Positions 7,706 to 20,327 of a stretch of 26,113 nt of DNA are shown in pieces. The position numbers and the translations under genes were made by a program. The notes below the pieces were generated by a model, which saw only the letters and a list, made by a program, of their open reading frames with translations, had not been told where the DNA came from and ran no database searches. Location: contig RBNI01000881.1 in NCBI GenBank assembly GCA_003990745.1, positions 1-26,113 on the forward strand, given 5' to 3'. The DNA is from Jimgerdemannia flammicorona (taxonomy: Eukaryota > Mucoromycota > Endogonomycetes > Endogonales > Endogonaceae). Within the stretch, counting starts at the first letter, position 1. Each line of letters opens with the position of its first letter.

Positions 7706-7825
7706 CGATATTAGAGATTAGTAGACAATTGTAATGAATCATTATATACCTACAAGTCACCAGAAATTCCAATAGAATTTCCAATTAGCAGTCATAGATA
7801 TTGAATATAGTATAACTATATATGA

Positions 7826-7873
7826 ATATACTCAGTATATTATATTTAGTTATAGCTTCTATACTGAGTATAT
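7826..7873. repeat. 14-bp inverted repeat with palindromic arms
   Basis: ATATACTCAGTATA (7826-7839) and TATACTGAGTATAT (7860-7873) are perfect inverted complements around a 20-nt loop. Each arm is itself nearly palindromic about its central base. It lies near the start of the AT-saturated retroelement relic and could be terminal-repeat structure or chance in AT-rich DNA. Confidence 0.6.
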
Positions 7874-9420
7874 TGTAATCTTAGCTCCACTTTCTCTGAA
7901 TATAAAAATAAAGCAGCATTCTTATCACAGAACCCTCAGATCCAACTTATTAATAATTCTGAGTCTGATCAACTTAAAATATAAGTATGATACTTAAACT
8001 ATACTAACAAAAACTCAAAACTTAGGACTGATAGTTATCTTAATTATCTGCAATATATTAATTTCATCAGTATATAGTTTTATTATAATTTAGTAGTAGC
8101 AGAAGTTACTCTTGCCTATAAGTAAGCTTCTTTTAAGAAATCTACTACAAATATAGTCAACTTAGTCAATATCACTAATATTATTAGTAATAACTAAAAA
8201 ATACCTTCACTCTAGCTACTTCTTAGAACCAAGCTAAAGAAGCTAATAGAATCATCACTGAGTAGACCAAAACTCATACTAGTTAAGAGAAATTTGATAG
8301 ACTTAATAATAAAATTATTTAAGAAGTATTCAACATATTCATCATACTTAATAAAGAAGTTACTCATACTTAAGGAGTCAGAAGAGAATTTGAAAAATTA
8401 ATCAGTAGCTACTTCCTTGAGAAATATATAAGAGAATATATCAAAGCTATAAGCAACCATTTTCTAAATCTCTTCTCCAATAATTACTACTATAGAGCCA
8501 AGATCTTTCTGAACTATAAGAGATATTATATCAACTAAAGAAAATCTCATCTCTATTATTGAGTTCTCTATATATAAGTCAAAATAATCTAATAGTAAGG
8601 ATTGCAAACTGCCAGATTTAGTAAAGTCTCTACTATATTATCTTAACTTAAAAGAATAGTTGAAGAAATACTCAAACCTGATACTAGTAGACTCTGTACT
8701 ACTATAGATCTACTATCAAGAATATTAAGTCTACTAAAAATCACTATAGAAGATCTAGTAATAACTCTATCAAAACTACTAATCTATAGACTGGTCACTA
8801 AGTTTATCTATCTTAGTGATATTATAGAAAAAACAATTGTATATTATACTACTTTTAAGATAACAATATCTGAAGGAAGACTACCACTATCTTATTATAT
8901 AAGTGATAAAAATAGTAAAATGATATCAGTAGATAAAAAGATAGCAGCTCTAGCTAACTAAGTAGCTATACTTATTCAAGCCCTCTGTCTTAGCATTGAA
9001 ACAAAAAAAACAAACCTATAAAAGATCTCTAACTCATACTATTTAAAGACAAAACAGATTAAATAATAATATATATTTATAGAACAAGTTGATATTAATT
9101 ATTATACTAATAGATAAAATAATAATTAGTACTCAGATAGTACTTTTAATAATAATGAGTACTATGAGATTAAAGATCTCTATATAATTACAGACTCACA
9201 AGTAGAGAAATTTACCATCTATTTTATATATACAGCTATTTAGTAATAGTATAATCTCTCAGTATACTCTCTTACTTAGAAAATCTATACTGAAATCAAT
9301 ATAAGTAAAGGAGATAATGATTGCTCTGACTACAAAGCCTACTTAGCTACCATAGATCTAAAGGAGCTAATCATCCAATAGTTCTGCAGCTCTACTTACA
9401 TTACTGAAGCCAGAACTAAC

Positions 9421-10860
9421 CTCAAGAATCTCAAATTTTATAATAATAGAAAAGAAGACTTGAAAGCATTTATAATAAAACTAAAAACTCTTCTAAATAC
9501 TATAGAAGTAGAATATAGCTGATGAGAACAAACTGTGAATAGAACTAGAGCAGTATACTTCTTTGATATCATCTTTGAATAGTTATTAAAAAAGATCTGA
9601 GAATAAAGATAACTATATGATTACCTAAGTAATAGTACTTAGAACAAGCCATTATCAGAGTATATACATACTATCTTAATAGCTCAAAGACCAAGAGACA
9701 ATAGAAATAACAACAAAGAAAACAAGTAATGTTAATTTAAATTACAAAGAGAATTTAAGAAATTGTCTAATTAGAAAATCAAAGAACTCATAAAGAAAGA
9801 AGTATGTTTCTACTATAAAAAGAAGAGACATATATCTTGTGAATGTTCTGATAAAAAGGCCAATACAAATAAAAGACTATTCTCCTCACATACTATTACA
9901 ATAATAGAAGATGACTCTAAAAAAATCTATAAAAAAATCAAGATTAAGAGATTTGACATTACTGCAAAAATCTCAGATAAAGTATATGAATCCAATACTG
10001 ACTATAATCTCTACTCAAGTATAGAAATAACTATTGAATCAGGTAAGTAAGTAATATTAGTACAGATATTAGAATAGAAGTCCCCAAAGAAATCTATATC
10101 TATCTTATAGAAAGAAGAAGTCTGACTAAGAAAGAAAGACTCTATATAGAGTAGTTATAGACTAAGAATTCAAAGATAAAATTGAGGTCCTAATATACAA
10201 TACTAGACCAAAGATAGTTGAAATTATCAATAGAAAATAAATTATCTAAGCTATTATTGAGATAATATAAAGTTGAAAAAACAAATGAATTGTCACCCTC
10301 TAATAGAGGAGAAAATGCTTTTAGATTAATAAAAAAGTACTATGACCAAGGAGAAGACTAAGGTATAGAAGATTATTTATATTAAAGAACCTCAAGACTG
10401 AGACCAGAAATAGTACTAGCATATTGCTGATAGATATATGTTCCAGAAGGACAATATCCTCATAGAGTCAAGATGTACTGTTTTGAATATATAAAAGAAT
10501 ACATTATATATGTCCTTAAATTCAAAAAGTATAAGCCAATTATCTCAGAATAATGGAATAAAGTAATCAAGAATATCAATGATAAAGATAAAGATATATA
10601 AGATTGAAAAGAAGAAGTCTTTCTAGAAATAATTATCATCAGGCAAGAAGGCAACTCTGAATATATTCACTTATAAGGAAAAATCAAAGGAAACCCTATT
10701 GAAGTTCTTATTAACAGTAAAGTAAGCAAGTGCTATCTTGACAAGATGACTGTTGATAAGTTCAGACTCAAGATATAAAGAAACTTAGAAGGAAATATTA
10801 CTATATTTGAAAATAAAATAATTCAGAAACTTGCTAAAATTTGTAAAAATATACTACTAT
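9421..10860 (+). pseudogene. Decayed gag-protease of the LTR retroelement
   Basis: The frame starting at 9421 reads LKFYNNRKEDLKAFIIKLKT, like the start of a retrotransposon gag domain. It continues in the same frame through many stops to a zinc knuckle at 9805-9846: CFYYKKKRHISCEC. This matches C-x2-C-x4-H-x4-C, with the second Cys replaced by Tyr (TGT to TAT) and the Gly before His replaced by Arg. Each change is a single G-to-A transition. After at least one frame change (near 10140) a protease-like segment follows at about 10690-10780: NPIEVLINSKVSKCYLDKMT. It resembles an aspartic protease active-site region in which an expected (D/N)SGAS has become NSKVS. The reading frame survives long distances despite about twenty stops, so damage was mainly by point mutation. 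Confidence 0.6.
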
Positions 10861-10967
10861 AACTAGGAGACTATAATATATAACACACCTTTTTCTGGTA
10901 TAATTTAGGTTATACAAACTTCTGATAACACTTTTGACATCATTTTTGGAGAAAAGGTAATAATAAT

Positions 10968-12869
10968 ATGGCAACTAACAAGTATTCTGAGGAGTATGTG
11001 GGGCAGGGCAGCTCTAGTGCATTTGACTGGCAGTATGTGAAGAGGAGTTACAGATTGGAGGAGAGCCTGCTGAGCACTCTCACTGATAGATGAGAAGGTA
11101 GACAAGGGGAGACCAGCAGGCAGAGATCTGGGAGAATGAGCTTTACTGATAAGATCAAGGCAGGATATCTGATGATTAGACTGGAAAGCTGGCTACAGAA
11201 GAGTAAGGAGAAGGAGAGAGTTGTAGGGTCTGGCAGGGGGGCCCATGGTGGCAGTAGTAGTAGAGCTGGGGGAATAGAGACTGGGGAGAGTAAGATTACT
11301 GATGGAGGAAAGACTACTAATCTGGAAAAAATCTAAATATAATGACTAATAATAGAGCTAAGCTGGGGGGAGGTATGAGGTCTAGGAATCTGGCTGATAG
11401 TATAATGGATTTAGTGGTAGCACTATTACTCAAGAAGTCAGTATCTGAATTTACTATCACTTTGTGCTTCTGAGGCTTAATAGTTATAACAAAAATATTT
11501 CTGGATCTTTTGGCTTAGGAGGTGAAAGGAGTAGCTTCAGTGAAGTTCTTGAAGAGACTAGAAGGAGTGGAGATAGGCTTTAAGGAGAGGAGTTAATGTT
11601 GGGAGTATTGGAGAAAGGAGTAGTAGTGAGAGAGATGGTAATTCCTATAGCTTGGTATCTGTAAGGAGACCCCAGAGCAGTGTAATTGGTAGTGGTAAAT
11701 ATATCTACAGTAAAGAAGAAAGTGGCCAGGAGGCTGATTATGGATATTATTAAGAAGTATGGTGATGTGGTAGATATTAGCTTTCAAGTCTGGGAAGGGA
11801 CTGAGTTCTAGACTAGTGATATAAATATTCAGGTTAGACTAGCAGACAAGGAGAATACTGGGAAAGAACAGGATTGGCTAGTGGTGCTAAAGTGATACTG
11901 AAGTGGCGACCAGTAGAATATAAGGTCTTAAGAGTAAAGGGGACACCAGAAGAGGAGGAGGACTTGCTGGAGGCATTGGAGGATCTGGCTGGAGTCATGG
12001 AGAAGAGAAGACTAACCTAGAGAGAGTTCAAGGCTAGAATGGTGGTTGAAATAGTAAATGGCAGAAGAGTGTAACTAGATAAGACTATATAGGAGAGGGC
12101 ACAAAGAAGGCAACATCAGAAGGACCTATTGATGAATCTGGAAGAGAGGATAGAGAGTGATACTACTGTAGTTGGTGGTGGATCAAAGGCAAGTACTTGG
12201 GTGGGAGAAAAGAAAAGGGCTTCTATGGAGACCCTGAAGGAGCTCTAAGCAGAGTACAGTGGCCAAGAATATGATGATTGCAGAGGAGGCTCCAGTGTTC
12301 CCATGAGAGGAGGGGAGACTGATAAGCTGTAGGATATATTAGAAGAGGACTGAGATGAGTCAGTGAGAATGAATGCAGAGGGGGGTCTGGGGGCAGGGGG
12401 GCAGGAGGTGGCCCTAGATATTGATGAGACTATAGGGGAGGAGAAGTAGCTGTGAAAGGTATTGACAAATGTTACAGCAGATGAGTTGGGTGAGATAGAT
12501 TTTAGGGTAATTAGTAAGTATCATTATCACTATGGTGAGATTCTGTGAGGAGAGGAGGTGGTTCAGAAGCTTCATAATGAACTGTTAGCAGGCCTATTAG
12601 AGGCAGAGAAATATGAGATAGATGATACCAGAGAGGCAGTACTTCTAATCATTACAAATGAGTAGACAGCATATCTGTGGGAACCTAAGAAGAGATTGGA
12701 GAAGTGGTAAGTAGTGTGTGAGAACTATCAGTCTAATATAGAGACAGTGGATGGTGCAGACTGTTGGAAGATCTTAGAAGTACTGGATGCTCAGTAGAGA
12801 GAGACAGATGAGCTTGAGATAGAGCAGAATCTAGATATTGCTGGCAATATGATGAGCATGGAATTGTAG
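10968..12869 (+). pseudogene. LINE A ORF1 (broken)
   Basis: It begins ATG GCA ACT at 10968 (MATNKYSEEYVGQGSSSAFD) and aligns with the N-termini of the B and C ORF1s through the shared AFDWQ / AFGWQ block. It ends at the TAG (12867-12869) in TTGTAGAGT, a stop shared by all three copies. Recognisable blocks include MSFTDKIKAGYL, KKYGDVVDISFQVWEGTEF and ELEIEQNLDIA. Numerous stops and frame changes occur. No zinc knuckle is visible. For the family description see copy B ORF1. Confidence 0.65.
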
Positions 12870-12901
12870 AGTGAGTGCTTACTCTCTAAACATTATTCAA
12901 T

Positions 12902-14700
12902 ATGAACAGTATAACTAGAATCTTCTCTTTGAATATCAATGGTTTGAGGGGTGCAATGAGATATTGGAATATATTTAGCTGGTTGAAGGGGTTGAATGCA
13001 GACCTGTTCTTATTATAGAATATAGGCTATGATACTGGCTTAGATATGCAGAATTGGACAAGAAAATGAGGAGGTATAGTAGTATAGCAGAGTCAGGTAG
13101 GCATTCTAGTTAGGAAGGGCAAGGGGGACATTGGAGACATTGAACATTGGGGAGGCAGAGTGGTGTGGGGAGTGTGGAGGAGGTCAGGCTGGAGCCTCTT
13201 AACTGTTGAGTCATATTATTGCTCAGTAGAAAGGAGGAAGTGTGTAGAGTGAATAAGAGAACTAAGAGATATAGATAATAGCAGCCAATGAGATTGACTA
13301 TCTGGGGGGTGACTTTAACATGATATATAATAGACTGCTGGACAGGACAGATAGAGAGAGAGAGATAATGGGTAAGAGTAAGAGATGGAAGACTGGGAGG
13401 AGATTGAGAGATTGAGCTCACTGGTGGATATAGGACAACTTGGGTGGAGAGATTGTCAAGTCTATACACACTGAGTGGCAGGGCTGGGATTGAGGATTGA
13501 CTGGATATTGACTGCTAAGTACTAGAAAGTAGATATCCAGAGTATGATTGAGATGGTCTAGTATCCTTAGTCTGATCACTGGGGTTTACTGGACTGTGGG
13601 AGGTTTGGGAGAAGTAGAGAGGGGCCTGGACATTAGTACTAGAATTATTAACTAGAGAGTACAGGGGTTGGATATTGGAGATTATTGGCAGTGTTTGAAA
13701 TCTGATACTCAGTGGTACTGGGGCAAGACTGAGAGAGAGAGGGGGGTCTAGAGGAGGAGTCATATAAGGTAGATCTCACAGAGATTAGAGAGGCTACTGG
13801 AGAGATGGGCTGGATCTTTGATTGATAGCAAGAAAAAGAATTGAAGAGCTCAACAGATCTGACAGAAAGTGGAAGAACTGAAGAAGCTACTTAGACAGAA
13901 GGAGGAACTGCAGATAAAGAGAATAGCAGTACAGTTGTAGTGATAGGACCTGGAGGAGGGAGAGTGACCTATAAAGTTCCTGTTAAGGCTGCTTCAGACA
14001 AGGAGGATGAAGTAGTAATAAGAAGGAGTATTGGATGAGGTAAGTGATATAGTAATTGAGATATCAGAGATCTTGGACCTACTATGGTCTTACTGGAGAC
14101 AGTTGTGGAGTGAGGAGAAGAGTGGTGAAGATATATATACTAGATATTAAATGGTAGCTGGAGGATTGGCAATCAGACCCAGCAGTGGACCTAGGTGAAC
14201 TTGGAGTTTCTGTATAGGGAGAGAAGGTCTGTTGGATTTTGGTATATAATAATAAGTATAGAGACAGTTCTAGGAGAAGATAGATTGTCTTGAGATTTTT
14301 GGAAGTGAATGGTTAGTATAAAGATTACACTAGAGGAGATGACATAGATGTGTAATAAGGTTATTAGCTCAGAGATCTGGATTGGGGAACAGTGCTTGGG
14401 GCTTATAGCTCTGTTATATAAGAATAAGTAGAGAAGAGAGAATTGGAAGAACTAGAGGCTAATCATACTTCTAAATATGAATTGTAAGTTAGTAATGAAG
14501 ATTTTGGTAATCAGGTTGCAAGGGGTGACTCAGCAAGTATTAGGGGCAGAGCAGCAGGACTTTGTCAGAGATTGTTTGATATGAGATAAGACAGCTTGAG
14601 TCTATGGTATCATTGAAAGAGCTTGTACTACTAGAGTTGATAGTTGACTAGTTTTTCTGATCAAGAGAAGGCTTTTGATAGAGTCTGGCATATATAGCTG
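12902..14700 (+). pseudogene. LINE A ORF2 (endonuclease and start of RT, truncated)
   Basis: It begins 32 nt after the ORF1 stop with ATG AAC AGT: MNSITRIFSLNINGLRG, the N-terminal strand of an APE-type endonuclease. Further landmarks are GGDFNM (about 13310) and SDHWG (about 13573), the catalytic end of the endonuclease. The RT starts around 14410 (LLYKNK, RLIILLNMN, QQVLGAEQQDFV). A missing base around 14659-14665 shifts frame just before the motif A remnant. Nothing after motif A is present. Many TAG/TGA codons interrupt it. Confidence 0.7.
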
Positions 14701-14785
14701 ATATCATCTTTCTCTGCTACCAAACATATTACACAAACTTCAAAACACACTTTTGAACTGTTTATTGGAGAAAGAGACTAAGGAT

Positions 14786-16814
14786 ATAGCAACAAATAAG
14801 CAATCTGATGCATGTACTAGGTTGGGTGGACCTGGAGCCTTTGACTGGCAGCATGTTGGAAGAGGGTATAGAATAGAGATGGGGTCTTTTGGTGGTCCAA
14901 GGGGGCAGAGCAGCTCTGGTAGTGGTAGCAGTACTGGAGAAGAGATAGGAGGGCAGAGGGGGAGGAGCTTTGCTGAGATGCTGAAGAGTAGTAGTTGGCC
15001 AGCTGGATCTTGAGGGGGTCAGGCAGAGAGAAAGGGGAAGCAAAGGATAGAGGAAGCTAAGGGTTCAGCTTCTGGGCTAGTAGGTGGAAGGGCCAGTGTA
15101 GCAGTAGCTGGGGGCAGAGAGGGGACTGCTGATGCTAGCATGACTGGGAATCTGGAAAAAAATCCAGATGTGATGGCTGATGGGAGAGCTGGACTGATGG
15201 GACCAAAAAGGAAGAGAGACCTGGTCAATGGTGTGATAGGGCTGGCAGTGGCACCATTACTCAAGAAGTTGATTTCAGAGTTTGTAGCAATCTTGTACTT
15301 CTGAGACTTAGTAGTAATGGCGGGGATGGTCCTAGAGATTATCTTGAAGCAGGTGGCTGATGTGGCCTCAGTGAAGTTTCTGAAGAGGCTGGAGGGGATT
15401 GAAGTAGGTTTTGAGGAGGCAGGTCCACTGGAGGAAGCATTGAAGACTGGAGTAACAGTAGAAGAGGTGGTGGTCCCTATGGTGAGGTATTTAAGGTGGG
15501 ACCCCAGAGTGGTTCAGTTGCTGGTAAAGAGGGTGCCTATGATAACAAAGGTGGAGACTAGGAGGAGGGTGGAGGAGGTGATGGCAGAGTATGGTGATGT
15601 GATTGATATTGGGTTCTAGATATGAGAGGGGACTACTTTCATGACTGGCAATATTGATGTTAGAATTAGGCTGGCTGGAAGGGAGACCACAGGAAAGACA
15701 AGTGACTGGCCTTCAGTGATGATGTGGGGAGCCTTCATTTGTAAGGTGTTGAGGGTGAAAGGGAGTAAGAAGAAGGAGGATCTGTTGGAGGCTCTGGAGG
15801 AGATGAGTGGAGTAGTGGAGCAGAGGGCAAAGGTGTGGAAGATATATATAGAGTCAATGTATTTGGAGATTACGGAGGGAAAATATATCCATACTGACAA
15901 GAGGCAGTGGGAGAGGGCTCAAGGGTATAAGAGGCAGAGGAAGCTGTTGGTAAGTATGAAAGGAGGGGCAAAGAAGAATGCTAGTGGGGCTGAGGAGTCT
16001 GGGGGTACTGAAGTAAGTGTCTGGGCTAGTAAAGGAGAAGGAGATGTGGAGGAGAGTCAGGAGGGAGCTGGGAAGACACCAAGCAAGGACCCTAATGTGG
16101 ATGGTATGTTTGAAGTCTGGGAGCAGGATTTAGATGACACCCCCCCCCCTTATCAAGAGGGGCTCAGCTGTGAAGAGAAGGATGGCAGAGGATGTACTGA
16201 TGCAGAGTGCCCAGCAAGTACACTTTGGAGTCCCCAATGTGGCAAAAGGGGGACAGATAGTGGCAGTTGGTGAGGATGAGCTGGTGGATGTCCCAGAGGA
16301 GAAGTGGGATAAGACTGTAAGTGCAGGGACTGATATCATGATGCTAGATACTGGAAGGCTGGTGATGCCAGGAGGGAAGGAGGTGGGGAATCTACTGTGG
16401 ATGTGCCAGATGATGAACAACTTTGCAGCTGAGAAGTTGGGAGAAGTGGACCTAAGTATGATGAGTGAGGAGTATTGGGCACAGATCCTATATAGTAATG
16501 GGGTAGTGGCAGCACTGAGGGTGGAGGTGCTTGCAATTCTTTTAAAGGAGGAGGGGTATGAAGTTGATAAGGAAAGGGAGGCTGAGCTGACTACTATTGT
16601 CAGTGAGCAGGCTGCCTACTGTTGGGCAGAGTATCATGGTCTGAAACTCTGGTAGGAGGCTTGTCTGAAGTATTATAAGAAATTCAAGGAGAAGAAGGAT
16701 GGGACAATGGCTGAAATTCTGGTGGAATTAGAGATGAAGGAGGCTAAAGAGGAGAAATTGGCTACAGAACATAACTTGGACTTAGTATAGGAGAGGAGGA
16801 ATGTGGATTTGTAG
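14786..16814 (+). pseudogene. LINE B ORF1 (broken)
   Basis: The start codon is lost: ATA at 14786-14788 where A and C have ATG. The frame then holds to a C10 run (16140-16149), where it shifts. It ends at the conserved TAG 16812-16814. Full-length ORF1 would be about 675 codons. Blocks in order: AFDWQHVGRGYRIEM; a basic, Gly/Ser-rich segment; KKLISEFVAILYF; KFLKRLEGIEVGFEEAGPLE; RWDPRVVQLLVKRVPM; VEEVMAEYGDVIDIGF; VRIRLAGRETTGK; LLEALEEMSGVVEQRAKVWK; FEVWEQDLDD; KEVGNLLWMCQMMNNFAAEK; and a charged, helical C-terminus. The VQLLVKRVPM..EYGDVIDIGF stretch looks RRM-like (strand-helix-strand), which is inference. It is probably the RNA-binding structural protein of the element. No CCHC knuckle is present, which is unusual for fungal LINE ORF1s. 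Other stops are at 15011, 15302, 15617, 16653 and 16788. Confidence 0.7.
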
Positions 16815-16851
16815 AGTATGAGCAGGATCTTACTTCTAAACATTATTCTCA

Positions 16852-19800
16852 ATGAACAGTACAACTAACATTTTTTCTCTGAATATGAATAGGTTAAGGA
16901 GATCTAGGTGGTGTAAGAACATTTTTACTTGGCTTAAGAGATTGGAGACTGATCTCTCTCTACTGCAAGATGTACATTATAAGGATGAGGAGGATCAAGT
17001 GAAGTGGACTAGAGAATAGAGAGGGGCTACAGCTTGGATTGGCAAAGTGGCAATCTTGGTGAAGGAGATTTAGGTGGAATTAGGAGCTGGAGAGACTGTT
17101 TGGTATGGGGGGAATGGTATCAACCTGGGTGAGAGCCAGTGAAAGTTGGCTCTTGCTACTGCCCAGTGGCTAGGGGTGAGTGGATTGTATAGATTAGGGG
17201 TCTGTTAGAAGAGGGTGCACTCTTGGAGAAAGGGGTAGATTTTCTGGGAGAGGACTTCAATATAGTGTAGAATCTTCAACTGGATTGAACTGATGGAGGG
17301 AGAAATACTGATGGGAGGAGTAGTGGTCTGAATATATGGGAGGAGGTGGAGACCCTTAGCTCTTTAGAAGATATGGGCAGGGCATGGTGGGGAGAAAAGA
17401 AGATCTATACACACTAGGTGAATGGTCTAGGTATAAGGATTGACTGGATCCTGATAGCCAAATACTGGGGCATGGATGTTTGGAAGTCACTAGAGGTAGA
17501 GTAGTGCCTATAGTCAGATTACTGGGGCCTATTAGGGCAGAGACAGTTTGGGGGGAGTGGAGATGGACCCAGACATTGATGCCTTAACTCCTCCCTGCTG
17601 GCTGAGAAGGTATTGTGGGACCCATAGATGGAGGATATCTAAGTAAAGATTACTAGCTAGATACATGAGTGGTTACCAGTTGGTGTCTATTGGATAAAGT
17701 TGAAAGAGGTGACAAGGGTGTACTAGGGAGGGGCTGGTAGGGAGGCTGGGAGGCAGAGAAGGAAAAGGGTGAGGTATGTATCAAATTGGTTAGTTAGATT
17801 ACAGATGGAATAGGCAGATGTGTTGAATTCTGGAGAGGTGGATAATTGGAGGCTGGTGCAAGCAAAATTGGAGATAGTGGAGCTGCAACAGATACTGAGA
17901 GAGGAGGAGGAGATGCATATAAAAGGAATGACAGCAAGGCTGAGGTGGCAGAGACTTGAGGAGGGGGAGAGGCCTACTAGATACTTGTCAAGACTCCTCT
18001 AGGTGAGAAGGGTACAGCATCAATGAGATGGAGTCCTAGATGCAGAAGGGAAAATGGTTCATAGCATGCAGCAGATCTTAGGATTGCTGAAGGAGAGGTG
18101 GAGGGGTCTGTGGAGTGAGGAGGAAGGGGGTGCTGATGAAGAAGCAATTGGAGACATGCTGGAGGATTGAGAACTGCCAAGTATAGAGGGCCTTAGAGAG
18201 TTGATCCTACTAGTCCAAGAGGAGGAGATATAGTAAGTCCTTGTAGCAATCAAGCTTGGGACAGTACCAGGAGAGGATGAGTTACCTTGGGACTTTTGAA
18301 AGAAGTTGGTGAAGATCCCTGGAGTATTAGGAGAGATGGCAGCCCTCTGTGACCTTGTTCTTCTGAATAGTGAGTGGGTTGGAGAGCAGGACCTTAGGCT
18401 AGTGGCCCTGTTGTATAAGGACAAGGGAAAGAGGGAGGACTGGAGGAACTGGAGACTGATCATACTGCTGGATATGAACAGGAAGATGGTGATAAAGGTG
18501 ATTGTTGTGAGGTTACAGAAGGTTGCCCAACAGGTGTTGGGTGAGGAGCAGCAGAGTTTTGTTAGAGGTAGACTTATCAGAGATGGGATAGTCTGGGTTC
18601 ATGGTATAGTTGAAAGGGTACAGGCTAGTGGATTAGATAGGAGACTGGTCTTTCTAGATCAAAAGAAGACCTATGACCATGTTCAGCAGATATGACTGAG
18701 CAAGGTGCTGGATAGAATTGGTGTTTCCCCATGATTTCGAGCTTCTATGTTGAATCTGTTAGAGGGCAGTAGGGCAGTGATGATGTATAATAGTCACCAG
18801 GATCTGGCATTTTCCCTGGAGAGAGGGGTTCCTCAGAGAGATCTACTGTTTCCTATTCTTTATATCCTTTCATTAGAACCTTTGATGGATAGAATTCAAT
18901 AGAAGGTAGTAGAGCTCTCTATCTATAGTGTGGTGTGGAAGGTGGGGGCCTTCACAGATGACATAGTGGTTGGACTTGGCTCAGTGACTGATGTTGAGGT
19001 ACTTAAGGAGACAGTGGAATGATATGAGAAGCACTCTGGAGTGAAACTCAACTGGTATAAGTGTGAGACTATAGTATTGGAAAATGAGTTAGTGGGAGGA
19101 GATGTCATTGGAACAATTGTCCCTGCAGAAGAGGTAGTATGGTATTTGGGCATATTCTTATCAGTATATGGATCTGTCTTGCCATAAGTATAGTTAGAGA
19201 GGAGGGTGGCTATCTGGGAGGAGGCTCTCAGAGGTTGGGGAGGTTGCCACATCTCCCTAGTAGGCTGGGTTTCAATTCTGAATGTCTACTGGTTTCCCAA
19301 GCTATGGTATATTGCCTATCACTTGGATTTTCCAGCTTAGGTGGTGAAAAGATTGATGAAACTGGCTAGAGATTGGATTTGGGCAAGGAGGCAGTCCCAG
19401 ATCAGTTGGGACACTCTTGCAATACTGGTGACACATGAGGGGCTAGGTCTGATGGATTTTTCCAAGAGACTACACTGCTTGAGAGCTTAGTGGTTGAAGT
19501 GGGCTGTTGAACTGCAGGAGAGAGTTGGGTGCCACTGATGCAGAAGGTGTGAGAGATGAGATTCTCCCTGTAAGGGTCCTCAGGAGATTTGCTATCTCTG
19601 GTGGGTCTGGGTGGAAGCTAATAGCTATGGTATAAAGGCTTCTGGTGGGGGATAGTAGATGGAGTACACTGCATAGGCCTGCATTGGTATAGCAATGAGG
19701 GGGAGATAATATGGAGACCAGCTATGTAGAGGTGGGACAGACTGCTTTTGGGGGGCACTCTACTTACTGATTTTGTTATTGGTAATAGTATGGAGTGTCA

Positions 19801-20327
19801 GTGAGGACTTGGTCAGGATCTTTGGCCAAGCAGTTGGTAGATGTTGAGGATTGGTGAGGAGTGGGACTAGACAGGGATCTGGGTATAGAGTGCTGAGATG
19901 TAGAGGTGGCTTCCTCCCAAGTTCTGGATGGTATAGTAGTAGATTCTGTAGAGAAATGACATGCTGAATTTTTATACTGGGTATCTGGTGGATGGTGAGT
20001 GACTGGACAGCAAGGAGTATTACAATGTTAGACATATTGGGGGATTTGTACAGATGCTGGAACATTGGCTGGGAGAGTGTGAGGTTCTGGGGGACTTTTG
20101 GTTAGTAGTAGGGGAGCAGTTAGAGGTCAAGAGGAGATCAGATGGGAAGAGAGGCCATTGGGAAGATTTGAGAGCTAGGTTGGTGAGAGGTGTGAGTAAT
20201 GAATAGCTCACTGTAGGGTGGTTTTTAGCTATATGGGTAGGGCTGGCTGGACACTGGCTCTTCATTTTTGAGGAGGGGCAACAGATAGGTCTGCAAGAGA
20301 AGTTGCTAAGATGGGAGGAGTTAATGG
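16852..20327 (+). pseudogene. LINE B ORF2: APE endonuclease-reverse transcriptase (broken)
   Basis: It starts ATG AAC AGT, 37 nt after the ORF1 stop: MNSTTNIFSLNMNRLRRSRW. Endonuclease blocks: LETDLSLLQDVHY (Asp at the usual catalytic Glu), DFLGEDFNIV, WGLLGQRQFG, RIDWIL, and SDYWG (usual His replaced by Tyr). The RT runs from about 18200: LVALLYKDKGKREDWRNWRL, QQSFVRGRLIRDGIVWVHGI, RRLVFLDQKKTYDHV (motif A), RGVPQRDLLFPILYI (motif B, normally QGDPLSP) and FTDD (18951-18962, motif C). A C-terminal EHWLGEC remains. At least a dozen stops and some frame shifts inactivate it. The missing QGDP residues are G-to-A or C-to-T changes relative to copy C. Confidence 0.85.

Larger units (their letters stand above)
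7706..10885 (+). mobile_element. AT-saturated LTR retroelement relic, probably Ty3/gypsy
   Basis: About 3.2 kb of extremely AT-rich sequence with no CpG that I could find. It contains the remains of a plus-strand gag-protease region. Upstream of about 9000 only scattered protein-like fragments remain, and I could not delimit an LTR. The element ends abruptly inside or just after the protease, where LINE copy A starts. Reverse transcriptase, RNase H and integrase are missing from the window. Dense TAA/TAG/TGA codons and AT bias fit massive C-to-T decay. The Ty3/gypsy assignment rests on gag/knuckle/protease order, and another LTR superfamily cannot be excluded. Confidence 0.6.
10888..14702 (+). 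mobile_element. LINE copy A, 3' part missing
   Basis: The most diverged of three related non-LTR retrotransposons. The 5' end has the shared motif CTTTTTCTGGTATA (compare CTTTCGCTGGTATC in copy C) and an aligned leader ending TTTGGAGAAAAGG before the ORF1 ATG. ORF1 and ORF2 are recognisable but heavily broken. The copy stops within reverse transcriptase motif A (FDRVWHI), exactly where the 5' leader of copy B begins. Loss of the 3' end is opposite to the usual 5' truncation of LINEs and points to interruption by a later insertion. Confidence 0.8.
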
